Source: Pseudoramibacter fermentans
GTDB lineage: Bacteria > Bacillota > Clostridia > Eubacteriales > Eubacteriaceae
Direction of reading: 5' to 3'
Length of the DNA: 64,000 bases
NCBI GenBank assembly: GCA_009493725.1
Contig: VOGB01000005.1
Coordinates: 62,001 to 126,000, forward strand
The translations under genes and the position numbers were made by a program. A model generated the notes under the pieces. That model was given only the letters and a program-made list of their open reading frames with translations. It was not told the origin of the DNA and searched no databases. Of the stretch, positions 32,155 to 40,756 are shown in pieces (position 1 is the first letter of the stretch; each line of letters starts with the position of its first letter).

Positions 32155-32895
32155 TTATTTTGTGTAGTAAACGCGGGTCAGCTCCAGCCCCTTCGCCGGG
32201 GCCGTCACGCCTGCCGCGTTTCGGTCCTTCGCCGCGATAATGCCCGCCATCGCGTCCGGCGCAAATTTGCCTGAGCCGATGGCGACGAGGGTGCCGGTCA
32301 AAATCCGGACCATGTTGTAGAGAAAACCGGTGCCGATGTAGCGGATGATGAGCATCGGCCCGTCCTCGGCAAAGTCGATGCGGTCTACCCGCCTGACCGA
32401 GGTCTTGGCCGAGGAGCCCGCCGCCTGAAAGCTCTTGAAATCGTGGGTGCCGACGGCGTCCGCCGCGGCGGCACGCATCTTGTCCACGTCGAGAGAATAG
32501 GACACCTGCCAGCTGAAATCCGCGGTCAAGGGATCGGCGATGGGTCCGCGGTAAATGCGGTAGGTGTAGCATTTGCCCTTCGCGTCGTACCGGCTGTGAA
32601 AAGCCACAGGCACCTCAAAGCTCTGCATGACCCGGACGGCCTCCGGCAGATGGGCGTTGAGGGCGTAGGCGAAGCGGTCAGGGGGAATGCGGGAAGCGGT
32701 TTTGAAATTGGCCCGCTGTCCCCGGGCGTGCACGCCGGCGTCGGTGCGCCCGGCGCCGTAAATCGTCACCCTTTCACCGGTCACCGCCTCGACTGCCTGC
32801 TTCAAATCGCCCTCGACGGTTTCGGCGTTTTTCTGAATCTGCCAGCCGGCAAAGGCGTCACCCCGATAGGCCACGACCAATCCAATGTTTTTCAT
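32155..32895 (-). CDS. truA: tRNA pseudouridine synthase A
   Basis: A 246-residue enzyme with the catalytic aspartate Asp52 in Gly-Arg-Thr-Asp-Ala-Gly-Val-His-Ala and the core Gly-Thr-Gly-Phe-Leu-Tyr-Asn-Met-Val-Arg near 198. It converts U38-U40 of the tRNA anticodon arm to pseudouridine. The ATG at 32895 was chosen over a TTG twelve bases upstream that overlaps the ecfT stop. It follows the ECF transporter genes, as in many Firmicutes. Confidence 0.94.
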   Translation of the reverse strand: MKNIGLVVAYRGDAFAGWQIQKNAETVEGDLKQAVEAVTGERVTIYGAGRTDAGVHARGQRANFKTASRIPPDRFAYALNAHLPEAVRVMQSFEVPVAFHSRYDAKGKCYTYRIYRGPIADPLTADFSWQVSYSLDVDKMRAAAADAVGTHDFKSFQAAGSSAKTSVRRVDRIDFAEDGPMLIIRYIGTGFLYNMVRILTGTLVAIGSGKFAPDAMAGIIAAKDRNAAGVTAPAKGLELTRVYYTK

Positions 32896-32899
32896 CGGC

Positions 32900-33724
32900 T
32901 TATCCAAAGGGGAAGGGCCACGGGTATTGGATGAACCGGGAGCCGATCATCGCTGCCGTCATCGCGGCGAGCACGATGTAGGCAATGGCGTCCCGCTTCG
33001 CGTAGGCGAGCACGTACATCCGAGTCCGGCCGCTCCCGCCGCGGTAGCACCGGGCTTCCATGGCCGTTGCCAGTTCGTCGGCCCGTCTGAAGGCCGAGAC
33101 GAACAGCGGCACGAGAATCGGAATCAATGCTTTGGCCCGGTCGATGATGTTGCCGGTTTCAAAATCGGCACCGCGCGCCTTCTGGGCCTTCATGATCTTG
33201 TCCGTTTCTTCCATCAACGTCGGGATGAAGCGCAGCGCGATGGACATCATCATCGCCAGGTCGTGGGCCACGCGCTTGAGCCCCGGAATCACCGACATAC
33301 CGGCTTCCATCCCGTCAGTCAAATCCATCGGGGAGGTCGCCAGCGTCATGATCGACGTCCCCGCCACGAGCAGCGTCAGCCTAAGGGCCATGAAGATCGA
33401 GAGTTTCAGCCCTTCCCGGGTGATGTGCAGCGCCTTCCACTGCCAGAGCACCTGCCCCGGCGTCATGAACATGTTGAGGATAAAGGTCAGCACGATGATG
33501 AAGATCAGCGGCTTCAGGCCTCTGGCGATATAGACAAAGGGAATTTTCGACAGCGCGATCACCAGCGCCAGAATCCCAATCGCGATCAGATAGCCGACCG
33601 GATTGTTCACGACGAAAAGCAGCACGATGTACACAAGGGTAAAATTGATCTTCGTCCGTGGGTCGAGCTGGTGAATCACCGAGCCGGTCGGGTAATATTG
33701 GCCGAGGGTAATGTCCTTAAACAT
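32900..33724 (-). CDS. ecfT: Energy-coupling factor transporter transmembrane protein
   Basis: A 274-residue membrane protein starting at the ATG at 33724, eight bases after GGAGG. Five to six hydrophobic helices flank two cytoplasmic coupling helices with the conserved Ala-Arg-Gly motif (Lys-Ala-Arg-Gly-Ala near 195 and Glu-Ala-Arg-Cys-Tyr-Arg-Gly-Gly near 240). EcfT links the ATPases to exchangeable vitamin-binding S components. No S component is encoded here, so this is a shared group II module. Confidence 0.94.
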   Translation of the reverse strand: MFKDITLGQYYPTGSVIHQLDPRTKINFTLVYIVLLFVVNNPVGYLIAIGILALVIALSKIPFVYIARGLKPLIFIIVLTFILNMFMTPGQVLWQWKALHITREGLKLSIFMALRLTLLVAGTSIMTLATSPMDLTDGMEAGMSVIPGLKRVAHDLAMMMSIALRFIPTLMEETDKIMKAQKARGADFETGNIIDRAKALIPILVPLFVSAFRRADELATAMEARCYRGGSGRTRMYVLAYAKRDAIAYIVLAAMTAAMIGSRFIQYPWPFPFG

Positions 33725-34583
33725 CGCGTTCACCTCCAAACACCCGTTCGATCTCCGCCTTGGCAGCTTCGACCGTGAAGATATCGTCGTCGATTTCCGG
33801 GTACCGTTTCTTCAGCGCCCGCATCAGGTACTTGACCTCGGGCACCGCCAAGCCCATTTTTTCGAGCTCATCCACGTGGCGGAAAACCACGGTCGGCGTG
33901 TCGTAGTACACGGCCTTCCCTTTGTACATGACGAGGATGCGGTCTGCGTAGCGCCCGACGTCTTCCATGCTGTGGGAGACCAGAATGACCGTATTGCCCG
34001 TCGCTTTGTGGAGCTTTTCAATCTGGCCGAGGATGGTGTCCCGCCCGTGGGGGTCGAGGCCCGCCGTCGGCTCGTCGAGAATTAACACCTCGGGTTTCAT
34101 CGCCAGCACCCCGGCGATGGCCACCCGGCGCATCTGTCCGCCGGAGAGTTCAAAGGGCGAGACGTCCTTCATTTTTTCGTAGTCTAAGCCGACCATTTCG
34201 ATGGCCCATTTCACCCGCTCCTGAATTTCTTCCTCTGAAAGCTTCAGATTCTTCGGGCCAAAGGCCACGTCCTTGGCGACCGTTTCTTCGAAGAGCTGGT
34301 GTTCCGGGTACTGGAAGACCAGCCCCACCGAAAACCGGGTTTTGACCAAATCTTCTTTTGACTGATTGAAAATATCGACGCCGTTTAAATAAACCGTGCC
34401 GGAAGTCGGCTCGATCAGCCCGTTTAAATGCTGAATCAGCGTAGATTTGCCGGAGCCGGTGTGGCCGATCAGCGCGATGAAGTGGCCGTTTTCCAGCTCG
34501 ACGTTCACGTCGTCGAGGGCCTTGAACTCAAAGGGCGAGTTCTGCGCGTACACGTGATCCAAGTGTTCTATTTTAAGTGACAT
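33717..34583 (-). CDS. ecfA2: Energy-coupling factor transporter ATPase EcfA2
   Basis: A 288-residue ATPase with Walker A Gly-His-Thr-Gly-Ser-Gly-Lys-Ser-Thr at 40-48, signature Leu-Ser-Gly-Gly-Gln-Met-Arg-Arg near 145 and Walker B Leu-Ile-Leu-Asp-Glu-Pro-Thr-Ala-Gly. With EcfA1 it forms the heterodimeric motor for vitamin and metal uptake. It overlaps both neighbours (ecfA1 by 16 bases, ecfT by 8), so synthesis is tightly coupled. Confidence 0.95.
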   Translation of the reverse strand: MSLKIEHLDHVYAQNSPFEFKALDDVNVELENGHFIALIGHTGSGKSTLIQHLNGLIEPTSGTVYLNGVDIFNQSKEDLVKTRFSVGLVFQYPEHQLFEETVAKDVAFGPKNLKLSEEEIQERVKWAIEMVGLDYEKMKDVSPFELSGGQMRRVAIAGVLAMKPEVLILDEPTAGLDPHGRDTILGQIEKLHKATGNTVILVSHSMEDVGRYADRILVMYKGKAVYYDTPTVVFRHVDELEKMGLAVPEVKYLMRALKKRYPEIDDDIFTVEAAKAEIERVFGGERDV

Positions 34584-35464
34584 AACGCCTCCACCATTTC
34601 CGGAATTTCGAGGACATCCTTCGGGATGTCATAGCCGTCCTGATTCAAAAGGTAGGCCAGCTCGGTCATCTGCGGCACGTCGAGGCCGATTTCTCTTAAC
34701 ATCGCCACCTGGGAGAAGATTTCCCGGGGCGTGCCTGTCGCGACAACCCGGCCGCCGTCCATCACGACGATTCGGTCCGCGCCGACGAGCTCGGTCATGT
34801 AGTGGGTGATGTGCAGCACCGTCATCCCGTGCTCGCGGTTCAAATTGGTGATGGTCTTCATGACCTCAGCCCGGCCGTTGGGGTCGAGCATCGCGGTCGG
34901 CTCATCGAAAATGATGCAGTCCGGCTGCATCGCGAGAATGCCGGCGATGGCGATCCGCTGTTTCTGGCCGCCCGAAAGCTGGTGCGGTCTGGCCTTGCGG
35001 TAGTCGGACATCCCGACGATGTCGAGGACCTCTGTCACTTTTTCTTTAATCTGTTCTGAGGGCACGCCGAGGTTTTCCATGCCGAAGGCCACGTCGGTTT
35101 CCACCACCGAGGACACCAGCTGGTTGTCCGGGTTCTGGAAGACCATGCCGGCCGTCTTCCGGATCTGCCAGATCTTTTCCGGATCCTTCGTGTTCATTCC
35201 TTCGATCCAGGCGTCGCCCGAATCCGGTGAAAGGATCCCGTTCAGGATTTTCGACAGCGTCGACTTGCCCGAGCCGTTATGCCCGATGATGCCGACAAAC
35301 TCGCCGCGCGCCACCGTTAAATTGACATCGCTCAGTGCCTGCTTAGGCTGGTCACTGTCTTCCACCGGATAGGCGTAGCTGAGATTTTCAACCCGGATAA
35401 TCGGCTGGCTCTGTGCGTCCTGGCCGTTCTGACCGTGTGTTACAAATGCAGTTTGCTCATTCAT
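34568..35464 (-). CDS. ecfA1: Energy-coupling factor transporter ATPase EcfA1
   Basis: A 298-residue ATPase. Walker A is Gly-His-Asn-Gly-Ser-Gly-Lys-Ser-Thr at 61-69, the signature is Leu-Ser-Gly-Gly-Gln-Lys-Gln-Arg near 163, and Walker B is Ile-Ile-Phe-Asp-Glu-Pro-Thr-Ala. The N-terminus has about 20 extra Gln/Gly-rich residues compared with relatives. It is the first gene of ecfA1-ecfA2-ecfT-truA, with its own promoter at 35513-35540 after the rplQ terminator. Confidence 0.95.
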   Translation of the reverse strand: MNEQTAFVTHGQNGQDAQSQPIIRVENLSYAYPVEDSDQPKQALSDVNLTVARGEFVGIIGHNGSGKSTLSKILNGILSPDSGDAWIEGMNTKDPEKIWQIRKTAGMVFQNPDNQLVSSVVETDVAFGMENLGVPSEQIKEKVTEVLDIVGMSDYRKARPHQLSGGQKQRIAIAGILAMQPDCIIFDEPTAMLDPNGRAEVMKTITNLNREHGMTVLHITHYMTELVGADRIVVMDGGRVVATGTPREIFSQVAMLREIGLDVPQMTELAYLLNQDGYDIPKDVLEIPEMVEALCHLK

Positions 35465-35512
35465 ATCCTTATCCTTTGTATTTCGTCAATCTGACGATTA
35501 GTTCCGCATGCC

Positions 35513-35540
35513 ATTATAATACAAAACCCAAAACTTGCAA
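35513..35540 (-). promoter_or_regulatory. ecfA1 operon promoter
   Basis: On the minus strand TTGCAA (35540-35535) and TATAAT (35518-35513) are separated by 16 bases. A CGTCAGATTGACG palindrome lies just downstream. Confidence 0.7.
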
Positions 35541-35543
35541 AAT

Positions 35544-35575
35544 AAAAAAGACCAAAGTCCGAAGACTTCAGTCTT
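35544..35575 (-). terminator. Terminator of the alpha operon after rplQ
   Basis: A 12-base stem closed by a TTCG tetraloop (AAGACTGAAGTC/GACTTTGGTCTT, two G-T pairs) is followed by TTTT on the minus strand. It ends the long ribosomal protein transcript. Confidence 0.9.
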
Positions 35576-35599
35576 GATTCTTAAGCTCACGCCAATGGC

Positions 35600-35941
35600 T
35601 TAGACCATTTCGATGATGGCCACTTCTGCAGCGTCGCCGCGGCGCGGTCCCATCTTGTAAATGCGTGTGTAGCCGCCGTTGCGGTCTGCGTATTTCGGTG
35701 CGATTTCTTCGAAGAGCTGGGTGACCACATCTTCACTTGTGATGTAGGCCAGAGCCTGTCTTCTTGCGTGTAAATCGCCGCGTTTTCCTAATGTCACCAT
35801 TTTTTCAGCCATTCTTCTGACTTCTTTTGCGCGGTGCAGCGTCGTCTGGATGCGACCCTGTTCCAGAAGTGCAGTGGTTAAATTTCTGAGCATGGCTTTT
35901 CTTTGGGCGGATGTTCTTCCCAGTTTTCTGTAACCAGCCAT
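35600..35941 (-). CDS. rplQ: 50S ribosomal protein L17
   Basis: A 113-residue protein with Arg-Lys-Leu-Gly-Arg-Thr-Ser-Ala-Gln-Arg near the start and the closing Gly-Pro-Arg-Arg-Gly-Asp-Ala-Ala. It lies close to the polypeptide exit tunnel. It is last in the alpha operon, four bases after rpoA, with a strong terminator 25 bases behind it. Confidence 0.97.
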   Translation of the reverse strand: MAGYRKLGRTSAQRKAMLRNLTTALLEQGRIQTTLHRAKEVRRMAEKMVTLGKRGDLHARRQALAYITSEDVVTQLFEEIAPKYADRNGGYTRIYKMGPRRGDAAEVAIIEMV

Positions 35942-35945
35942 TCTA

Positions 35946-36902
35946 TTACTCCTTCGTTTTATCTTCCTGACTCAGAGACAGGCCCATTTCAGCAAGCTTA
36001 CGTTTGATTTCGTTCAAGGACTTGCGGCCAAGGTTGCGGACCTTCATCATGTCTTCTTCTGTTTTCTGAGTCAATTTTTCAACTGTATCGATATTTGCCC
36101 GTCTCAGGCAGTTGCTCGAACGGACGGAAAGTTCCAATTCTTCGATGGACATTTCCTTGATCCGTTCTTTTTCATTTTCTTCGCGTTCGACCATGGTTTC
36201 GACGTGTTCCGCTTCTTCTGTCAGGTCGATGAAAAGCTTCAGGTGGTCATTCATGACCTTCGCCGAAAGGGACAGTGCTTCTTCCGGCGTCATCGTCCCG
36301 TCTGTCCAGATTTCAAGCGTCAGCTTGTCGAAGTCTGTAACCTGACCGACACGCGTATCTTCAACCCGGAAAATCACTTTCCGGATCGGTGAGAAAATTG
36401 AATCCATCGGCAGTGTGCCAATGGGCATCCCGTCGTACTTGTTCTTTTCTGACGGTCTGTAGCCCCGGCCTTTTTCCAGTTTCATTTCCATATTGAGGAC
36501 GGCGTCGTTGGCCATCGTACAAATATGCATGTCTGGATTGATGATTTCCACTTCCGGGCCACAGATGATATCCCCAGCGGTGATTTCGCCTTCACCTTGA
36601 GCTTCAATGCGGATGATCTGCGGTTCGTCGGTGTACATCTTGGCGCACAGGCCTTTAAGATTCAGCAGAATTTCAATAACATCTTCTCTAATGCCTTCAA
36701 TCGTCGAAAATTCGTGACGAACATCATTAATCTTGACAGATGTAATGGCAACGCCAGGAAGAGAGGAAAGCATGATTCGTCTCAGGCTGTTGCCGAGCGT
36801 GGTGCCGTATCCACGTTCAAGAGGTTCGACTGTGTATTTGCCGTAAGTGTTATCTTCGGATCTATCAACATTCTTAATGATTGGCTTTTCGAATTCGATC
36901 AT
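35946..36902 (-). CDS. rpoA: DNA-directed RNA polymerase subunit alpha
   Basis: A 318-residue protein with the dimerisation N-terminal domain (Leu-Gly-Asn-Ser-Leu-Arg-Arg-Ile near residue 36) and the helix-hairpin-helix C-terminal domain (Leu-Glu-Leu-Ser-Val-Arg-Ser and Asn-Leu-Gly-Arg-Lys-Ser-Leu-Asn-Glu-Ile) that contacts UP elements and activators. The length is normal. GGAGG precedes the ATG. It sits between rpsD and rplQ, the conserved order. Confidence 0.98.
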   Translation of the reverse strand: MIEFEKPIIKNVDRSEDNTYGKYTVEPLERGYGTTLGNSLRRIMLSSLPGVAITSVKINDVRHEFSTIEGIREDVIEILLNLKGLCAKMYTDEPQIIRIEAQGEGEITAGDIICGPEVEIINPDMHICTMANDAVLNMEMKLEKGRGYRPSEKNKYDGMPIGTLPMDSIFSPIRKVIFRVEDTRVGQVTDFDKLTLEIWTDGTMTPEEALSLSAKVMNDHLKLFIDLTEEAEHVETMVEREENEKERIKEMSIEELELSVRSSNCLRRANIDTVEKLTQKTEEDMMKVRNLGRKSLNEIKRKLAEMGLSLSQEDKTKE

Positions 36903-36968
36903 ATAATCGATACCCTCCTAAAATATAAACAAGACTCCAAAACACGAGGGTTCCAATACGGCCCTAGA

Positions 36969-37598
36969 TTACTTGGAATACAATTCGACGATGAGATGTT
37001 CTGCAATTTCAATATCGATATCTTCACGGGTCGGTGCACTGACAACTTTACCTGCCAGTTTGTCGTAATCGACCGTCAACCATTGAACAATTGCTCTGTT
37101 TTCTGTCGCTTCGATGATGTCCTTGAATTTTGTGGATTTCTTGCTGCCGTCTGCAACTGCGATTTCGTCGCCGACCTTGATTTGATAGGATGGCACGTTG
37201 ACGCGCTTGCCGTTGACAGTGAAATGTCCGTGGAGAACCAGCTGTCTTGCTTCCTTGCGGGAGGTTGCCAGTCCCAGACGATAAACGACGTTGTCCAGTC
37301 TTTCTTCGAGTAAGAATAACAGGTTGTCCCCTGTGATCCCCTGCTGTTTTTCAGCGACGTCGAAATAGTGTCTGAACTGTTTTTCCAGAACGCCGTAAAT
37401 TCTCTTAACCTTCTGTTTTTCACGAAGCTGCATGCCGTATTCGGAAAGCTTCGCGCGGCGTTTGCCTGCACCACCTGGCGGTGTCGGGCGCTTGTCAAAA
37501 GCACATTTGTCTTTTGAATAGCATCTTTCGCCTTTTAAATATAATTTCATGCCTTCGCGTCTGCATTGACGGCATGAAGCTTCTGTATATCTCGCCAT
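36969..37598 (-). CDS. rpsD: 30S ribosomal protein S4 (zinc-binding form)
   Basis: A 209-residue protein. The N-terminus has Cys-Arg-Gln-Cys and a later Cys-X5-Cys, the zinc-finger form of S4. The S4 RNA-binding domain (Arg-Leu-Asp-Asn-Val-Val-Tyr-Arg-Leu-Gly near 105) is complete. It nucleates 16S rRNA folding and, in some bacteria, represses its own operon. It lies 17 bases after rpsK. Firmicutes may carry a second zinc-free copy elsewhere. Confidence 0.97.
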   Translation of the reverse strand: MARYTEASCRQCRREGMKLYLKGERCYSKDKCAFDKRPTPPGGAGKRRAKLSEYGMQLREKQKVKRIYGVLEKQFRHYFDVAEKQQGITGDNLLFLLEERLDNVVYRLGLATSRKEARQLVLHGHFTVNGKRVNVPSYQIKVGDEIAVADGSKKSTKFKDIIEATENRAIVQWLTVDYDKLAGKVVSAPTREDIDIEIAEHLIVELYSK

Positions 37599-37615
37599 AC
37601 TCTATATACCTCCAA

Positions 37616-38005
37616 TCAGACTCTTCTGCGTTTCGGTGGACGGCAGCCGTTGTGCGGAATCGGCGTGACGTCGCGGATTACTGTGATTTCGAGACCGGCA
37701 GCCTGAAGTGCACGAATCGCTGCTTCACGACCGGAGCCTGGTCCTTTAACATTAACTTCAACGCTTCTCAGGCCGTGTTCCATCGCTAATTTTGCGGCTT
37801 GTTCGCTGGCCATCTGTGCGGCAAATGGGGTGCTCTTTTTGGAGCCTCTGAAGCCCATTTCCCCAGCGGAAGCCCATGAAAGCGCGTTGCCTGCGTTGTC
37901 TGTGATTGTTACGATTGTATTGTTAAAAGAAGATTGAATGTGTACTTGACCGCGTTCAACATTCTTTTTGATCTTTCTCTTTTTAGATCTAACAGCCTTA
38001 GCCAA
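37616..38005 (-). CDS. rpsK: 30S ribosomal protein S11
   Basis: A 129-residue protein with Asn-Asn-Thr-Ile-Val-Thr-Ile-Thr-Asp near 28 and the family ending Pro-His-Asn-Gly-Cys-Arg-Pro-Pro-Lys. It forms the platform of the small subunit near the mRNA exit. The start is a TTG (38005-38003) seven bases after AGGAGG; no ATG in frame fits the family N-terminus, so TTG is the real start. Confidence 0.97.
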   Translation of the reverse strand: MAKAVRSKKRKIKKNVERGQVHIQSSFNNTIVTITDNAGNALSWASAGEMGFRGSKKSTPFAAQMASEQAAKLAMEHGLRSVEVNVKGPGSGREAAIRALQAAGLEITVIRDVTPIPHNGCRPPKRRRV

Positions 38006-38019
38006 TTTTCAACCTCCTA

Positions 38020-38394
38020 TTATGCGTCTTTCTTAGAACGGCCAACAGTTTTCTTCGGTCCCTTGCGGGTTCTCGCGTTGGTTTTGGAACGCTGTCCGCG
38101 GACCGGCAGGCCGCGACGATGTCTCATACCGCGGTATGATCCGATTTCGATCAGTCGTTTGATGTTCAAGTTCACTTCTCGGCGAAGGTCACCTTCAACG
38201 GTGTATTTTTCATCGAGAATATTACGGAGAGCGCCGACTTCAGCTTCGGTCAAATCCTTGACTCTTGTGTTCGGGTCAATGTTGACTTCCTGAAGAATCT
38301 GCTTTGAAGTTGCTCTTCCAATGCCATAGATGTAAGTCAAGCCGACTTCAACACGCTTATCGCGCGGTAAGTCAACTCCGGCAATTCTTGCCAT
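38020..38394 (-). CDS. rpsM: 30S ribosomal protein S13
   Basis: A 124-residue protein that begins Met-Ala-Arg-Ile-Ala-Gly-Val-Asp-Leu at the ATG at 38394 behind GGAGG; a longer frame to 38460 lacks such a site. It has the helix-two-turn-helix core and the basic tail Arg-Gly-Gln-Arg-Ser-Lys-Thr-Asn-Ala-Arg. It contacts the P-site tRNA and the head of the small subunit. It lies 14 bases before rpsK. The 184-base gap to rpmJ upstream holds no recognised signal. Confidence 0.97.
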   Translation of the reverse strand: MARIAGVDLPRDKRVEVGLTYIYGIGRATSKQILQEVNIDPNTRVKDLTEAEVGALRNILDEKYTVEGDLRREVNLNIKRLIEIGSYRGMRHRRGLPVRGQRSKTNARTRKGPKKTVGRSKKDA

Positions 38395-38578
38395 AAGTAG
38401 TTTACCTCCTGAATCATGTGTAAATATGATCTGAGCTGCGAAGTGACAATAACAGCCCATGTCCGTCGGATCTGATTCCCTTATTCAGGCAATACGGTGA
38501 TGGATCCGAACCTCATCTATCAAAAATGTGTTGACAGCCGCTTCCACATTAATGATCAAAAAATAATGTTGGCTTCGA

Positions 38579-38692
38579 TTAGCCTTGTCTTTGTTTGTGC
38601 TTCGGGTTTTCGCAAATCACCATGACTTTGCCATGACGTTTGATGACTTTGCATTTTTCGCACATCGGTTTTACAGATGGTCTGACTTTCAT
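38579..38692 (-). CDS. rpmJ: 50S ribosomal protein L36
   Basis: A 37-residue protein beginning Met-Lys-Val-Arg-Pro-Ser-Val. It has the zinc ribbon Cys-Glu-Lys-Cys at 11-14, then a Cys near 27 and His near 32, so it is the zinc-binding form. GGAGA lies before the ATG. It sits between infA and rpsM, the conserved position. The length is normal for the family. Confidence 0.96.
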   Translation of the reverse strand: MKVRPSVKPMCEKCKVIKRHGKVMVICENPKHKQRQG

Positions 38693-38714
38693 GATATTCT
38701 CCTTATTTAAATTA

Positions 38715-38942
38715 TTATGACCGGCCTTTTCCGCGCCACACAATGCGGCCACGGTCTAAATCGTACGGAGAAAGTTCCAGAGTAACTTCATCCCCCGGCA
38801 AAATGCGGATGTAATTCATACGCAATTTCCCAGAAATATGTGCTGTGACCATATGTCCGTTTTCCAATTCCACTTTGAACACCGTGTTCGGCAGCGCTTC
38901 AACAACTCTGCCTTTCAATTCGATCACATTCTTTTTCGACAA
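38715..38942 (-). CDS. infA: Translation initiation factor IF-1
   Basis: A 75-residue single OB-fold protein with Asn-Gly-His-Met-Val-Thr-Ala-His-Ile-Ser-Gly near 28-38 and Arg-Ile-Leu-Pro-Gly-Asp near 46. It blocks the ribosomal A site during initiation. The start is a TTG (38942-38940) seven bases after AGGAGG. It lies between the KOW gene and rpmJ. Confidence 0.96.
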   Translation of the reverse strand: MSKKNVIELKGRVVEALPNTVFKVELENGHMVTAHISGKLRMNYIRILPGDEVTLELSPYDLDRGRIVWRGKGRS

Positions 38943-38955
38943 AGTATATCCTCCT

Positions 38956-39258
38956 TCATTTCTGTGTCGCGTTTAGATTTTGCTGGCCATCCTGCGGATA
39001 AGCTGAAAGTGCTTTTCGTATCTCACTATTCTGCACTTTTTGACCTGATAACAGCCTATCTTTTATATGATACAGGACTTTGTTCGTTTTTGCAAGATGT
39101 TTTATTTTTTTCTTTTTCGGCGATGCAATCTTGCGCAAATCGCCGTCGCACAACGCAACATGATCGCCATCGAGTATCCCAACGACGATCATGTATCTGC
39201 CTTTATCTCTGCCTGCTTTCGATCGGACGATCTGTCCGATCTCAATTTCTTTACTCAT
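38956..39258 (-). CDS. KOW-domain RNA-binding protein (L14e-like)
   Basis: A 100-residue protein with a KOW motif in the first 40 residues (Ile-Gly-Gln-Ile-Val-Arg-Ser-Lys-Ala-Gly-Arg-Asp) and a Lys-rich middle. Proteins of this kind are encoded between map and infA in many Clostridia and resemble archaeal/eukaryotic L14e. They are annotated as RNA-binding, and the role on the ribosome is not established. The position in the spc operon supports a translation-related job. Confidence 0.82.
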   Translation of the reverse strand: MSKEIEIGQIVRSKAGRDKGRYMIVVGILDGDHVALCDGDLRKIASPKKKKIKHLAKTNKVLYHIKDRLLSGQKVQNSEIRKALSAYPQDGQQNLNATQK

Positions 39259-39271
39259 AAAATAATTTCGA

Positions 39272-40027
39272 TTAATCTTCGACCAGTGTCAGAATTTCTG
39301 GCGCGCCTTCTCCGGTGATCCAGATCGTGTTTTCGTAATGAGCGGCGAGCTTGCCGTCATTGGTCACGACTGTCCAGTCGTTGTCCAGCGTGTGGACTTC
39401 GTAGGTGCCGACGTCGACCATCGGTTCGACAGCCAAGGTCATATTCTTGAGCAGTCTCGGACCGTGGCCCGGTTTGCCGTAATTCGGAATCGGCGGATCT
39501 TCGTGCATTTCCCGGCCGATGCCGTGTCCGACGTAATCTCTGACGACGGAGAAGCCAGCGGCTTCCGCCACCTGCTGAACGGCGTGGCCGATATCGGAAA
39601 GGCGGTTGCCTACGTGCGCCTGTTCGATTCCCTTGAAGAAGGAGTCGCGGGTCACATCGATGAGCTTCTGGGCTTCATCTGAAATTTTCCCGACACCCCA
39701 GGTTCTCGCCGCATCGCCGACGTATCCGTCCAGCGTCGCGCCGAGGTCGATGGAGATGATGTCCCCTTCTTTAAGAACTCGGTCTGACGGAAAGCCATGG
39801 ACGACTTCTTCGTTAACCGACGCGCAAATTGAATACGGGAATCCGCCGTACCCCAAAAACGTGGGATATGCGCCGTGATCTCTGAAATATTTTTCCGCGA
39901 CGTCGTTGAGTTCCATCGTTGTGATGCCGGGCTTAATCATATCTCTGAGCAGATTGTGGCATTCACCGACCAGACGGCCGGCTGCCTTCATCTTTTCAAT
40001 TTCCTTGTCATTTTTTATCGTAATCAT
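39272..40027 (-). CDS. map: Type I methionyl aminopeptidase
   Basis: A 251-residue enzyme with the five metal ligands in context: Asp in Ser-Ile-Asp-Leu-Gly near 95, Asp in Gly-Asp-Ala-Ala-Arg-Thr near 106, His in Gly-His-Gly-Ile-Gly near 170, Glu in Ala-Val-Glu-Pro-Met and the last Glu in His-Tyr-Glu-Asn-Thr. It removes the initiator methionine from nascent proteins. It lies between adk and the KOW gene, as usual. Confidence 0.96.
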   Translation of the reverse strand: MITIKNDKEIEKMKAAGRLVGECHNLLRDMIKPGITTMELNDVAEKYFRDHGAYPTFLGYGGFPYSICASVNEEVVHGFPSDRVLKEGDIISIDLGATLDGYVGDAARTWGVGKISDEAQKLIDVTRDSFFKGIEQAHVGNRLSDIGHAVQQVAEAAGFSVVRDYVGHGIGREMHEDPPIPNYGKPGHGPRLLKNMTLAVEPMVDVGTYEVHTLDNDWTVVTNDGKLAAHYENTIWITGEGAPEILTLVED

Positions 40028-40078
40028 TGTGTCTCACACTTTCCTGTCTATTTGATTCTGTTCCTGAAGGTGCCTCAA

Positions 40079-40720
40079 TTAATTGAGCGCCTTGAAAATA
40101 TCGGCGGTGACCACATCCACATCCTGATCGCCGTTGACAGTGACAAGAATGTCCTTGCAGCGGTAGTAGTCGATCAGCGGTGCGGTTTCCTTGTTGTAGA
40201 CGTCGAGGCGGTTCTTAACGGTCGCTTCGGTGTCGTCCTTGCGCTGAGTCAGTGTGCCGCCGCAGCGGTCGCAGACGCCGTCTTTTTTCGGCGGATTAAA
40301 GGTGACGTGGTAGGATGCGCCGCAGTTGGGGCAGACCCGTCTGCCGACGATCCGGTCAATCAATTTGTCTTCAGGCACTTCAATTGAGAGTGCAAAATCA
40401 AGGGGCTTGCCGGTCTTTTCTGTGTAATCAGACAAAGCAGAAGCCTGCGCTACTGTCCGCGGGAACCCGTCGAGCAGGTAACCGTTCTGGCAGTCATCCT
40501 TCGCAATACGGTCTTCAACCAACGCGATGACCAATTCATCAGGCACCAGATTGCCCGCGTCCATATAAGCCTTGGCTTTCTTTCCCAAAGGTGTCTGATT
40601 TTTGATGTTGTCTCTGAACAGATCCCCGGTGGAAATATGAACAATGCCGTATTGATCGGCGATTTTTTTCGCCTGTGTTCCTTTACCTGCGCCCGGAGGG
40701 CCCAATAACACGATTCTCAT
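40079..40720 (-). CDS. adk: Adenylate kinase (zinc-binding lid)
   Basis: A 213-residue enzyme starting at the ATG at 40720; GGGGAG lies ten bases upstream, and the family begins Met-Arg-Ile-Val-Leu-Leu-Gly. The P-loop is Gly-Pro-Pro-Gly-Ala-Gly-Lys-Gly-Thr at 7-15. The lid carries Cys-Pro-Asn-Cys and Cys-Asp-Arg-Cys, the four-cysteine zinc form of Gram-positive enzymes. It interconverts AMP, ADP and ATP. It follows secY in the spc operon. Confidence 0.96.
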   Translation of the reverse strand: MRIVLLGPPGAGKGTQAKKIADQYGIVHISTGDLFRDNIKNQTPLGKKAKAYMDAGNLVPDELVIALVEDRIAKDDCQNGYLLDGFPRTVAQASALSDYTEKTGKPLDFALSIEVPEDKLIDRIVGRRVCPNCGASYHVTFNPPKKDGVCDRCGGTLTQRKDDTEATVKNRLDVYNKETAPLIDYYRCKDILVTVNGDQDVDVVTADIFKALN

Positions 40721-40756
40721 TTGATTTTCACTCCCCATATGTTTTTAAAGAATCTT

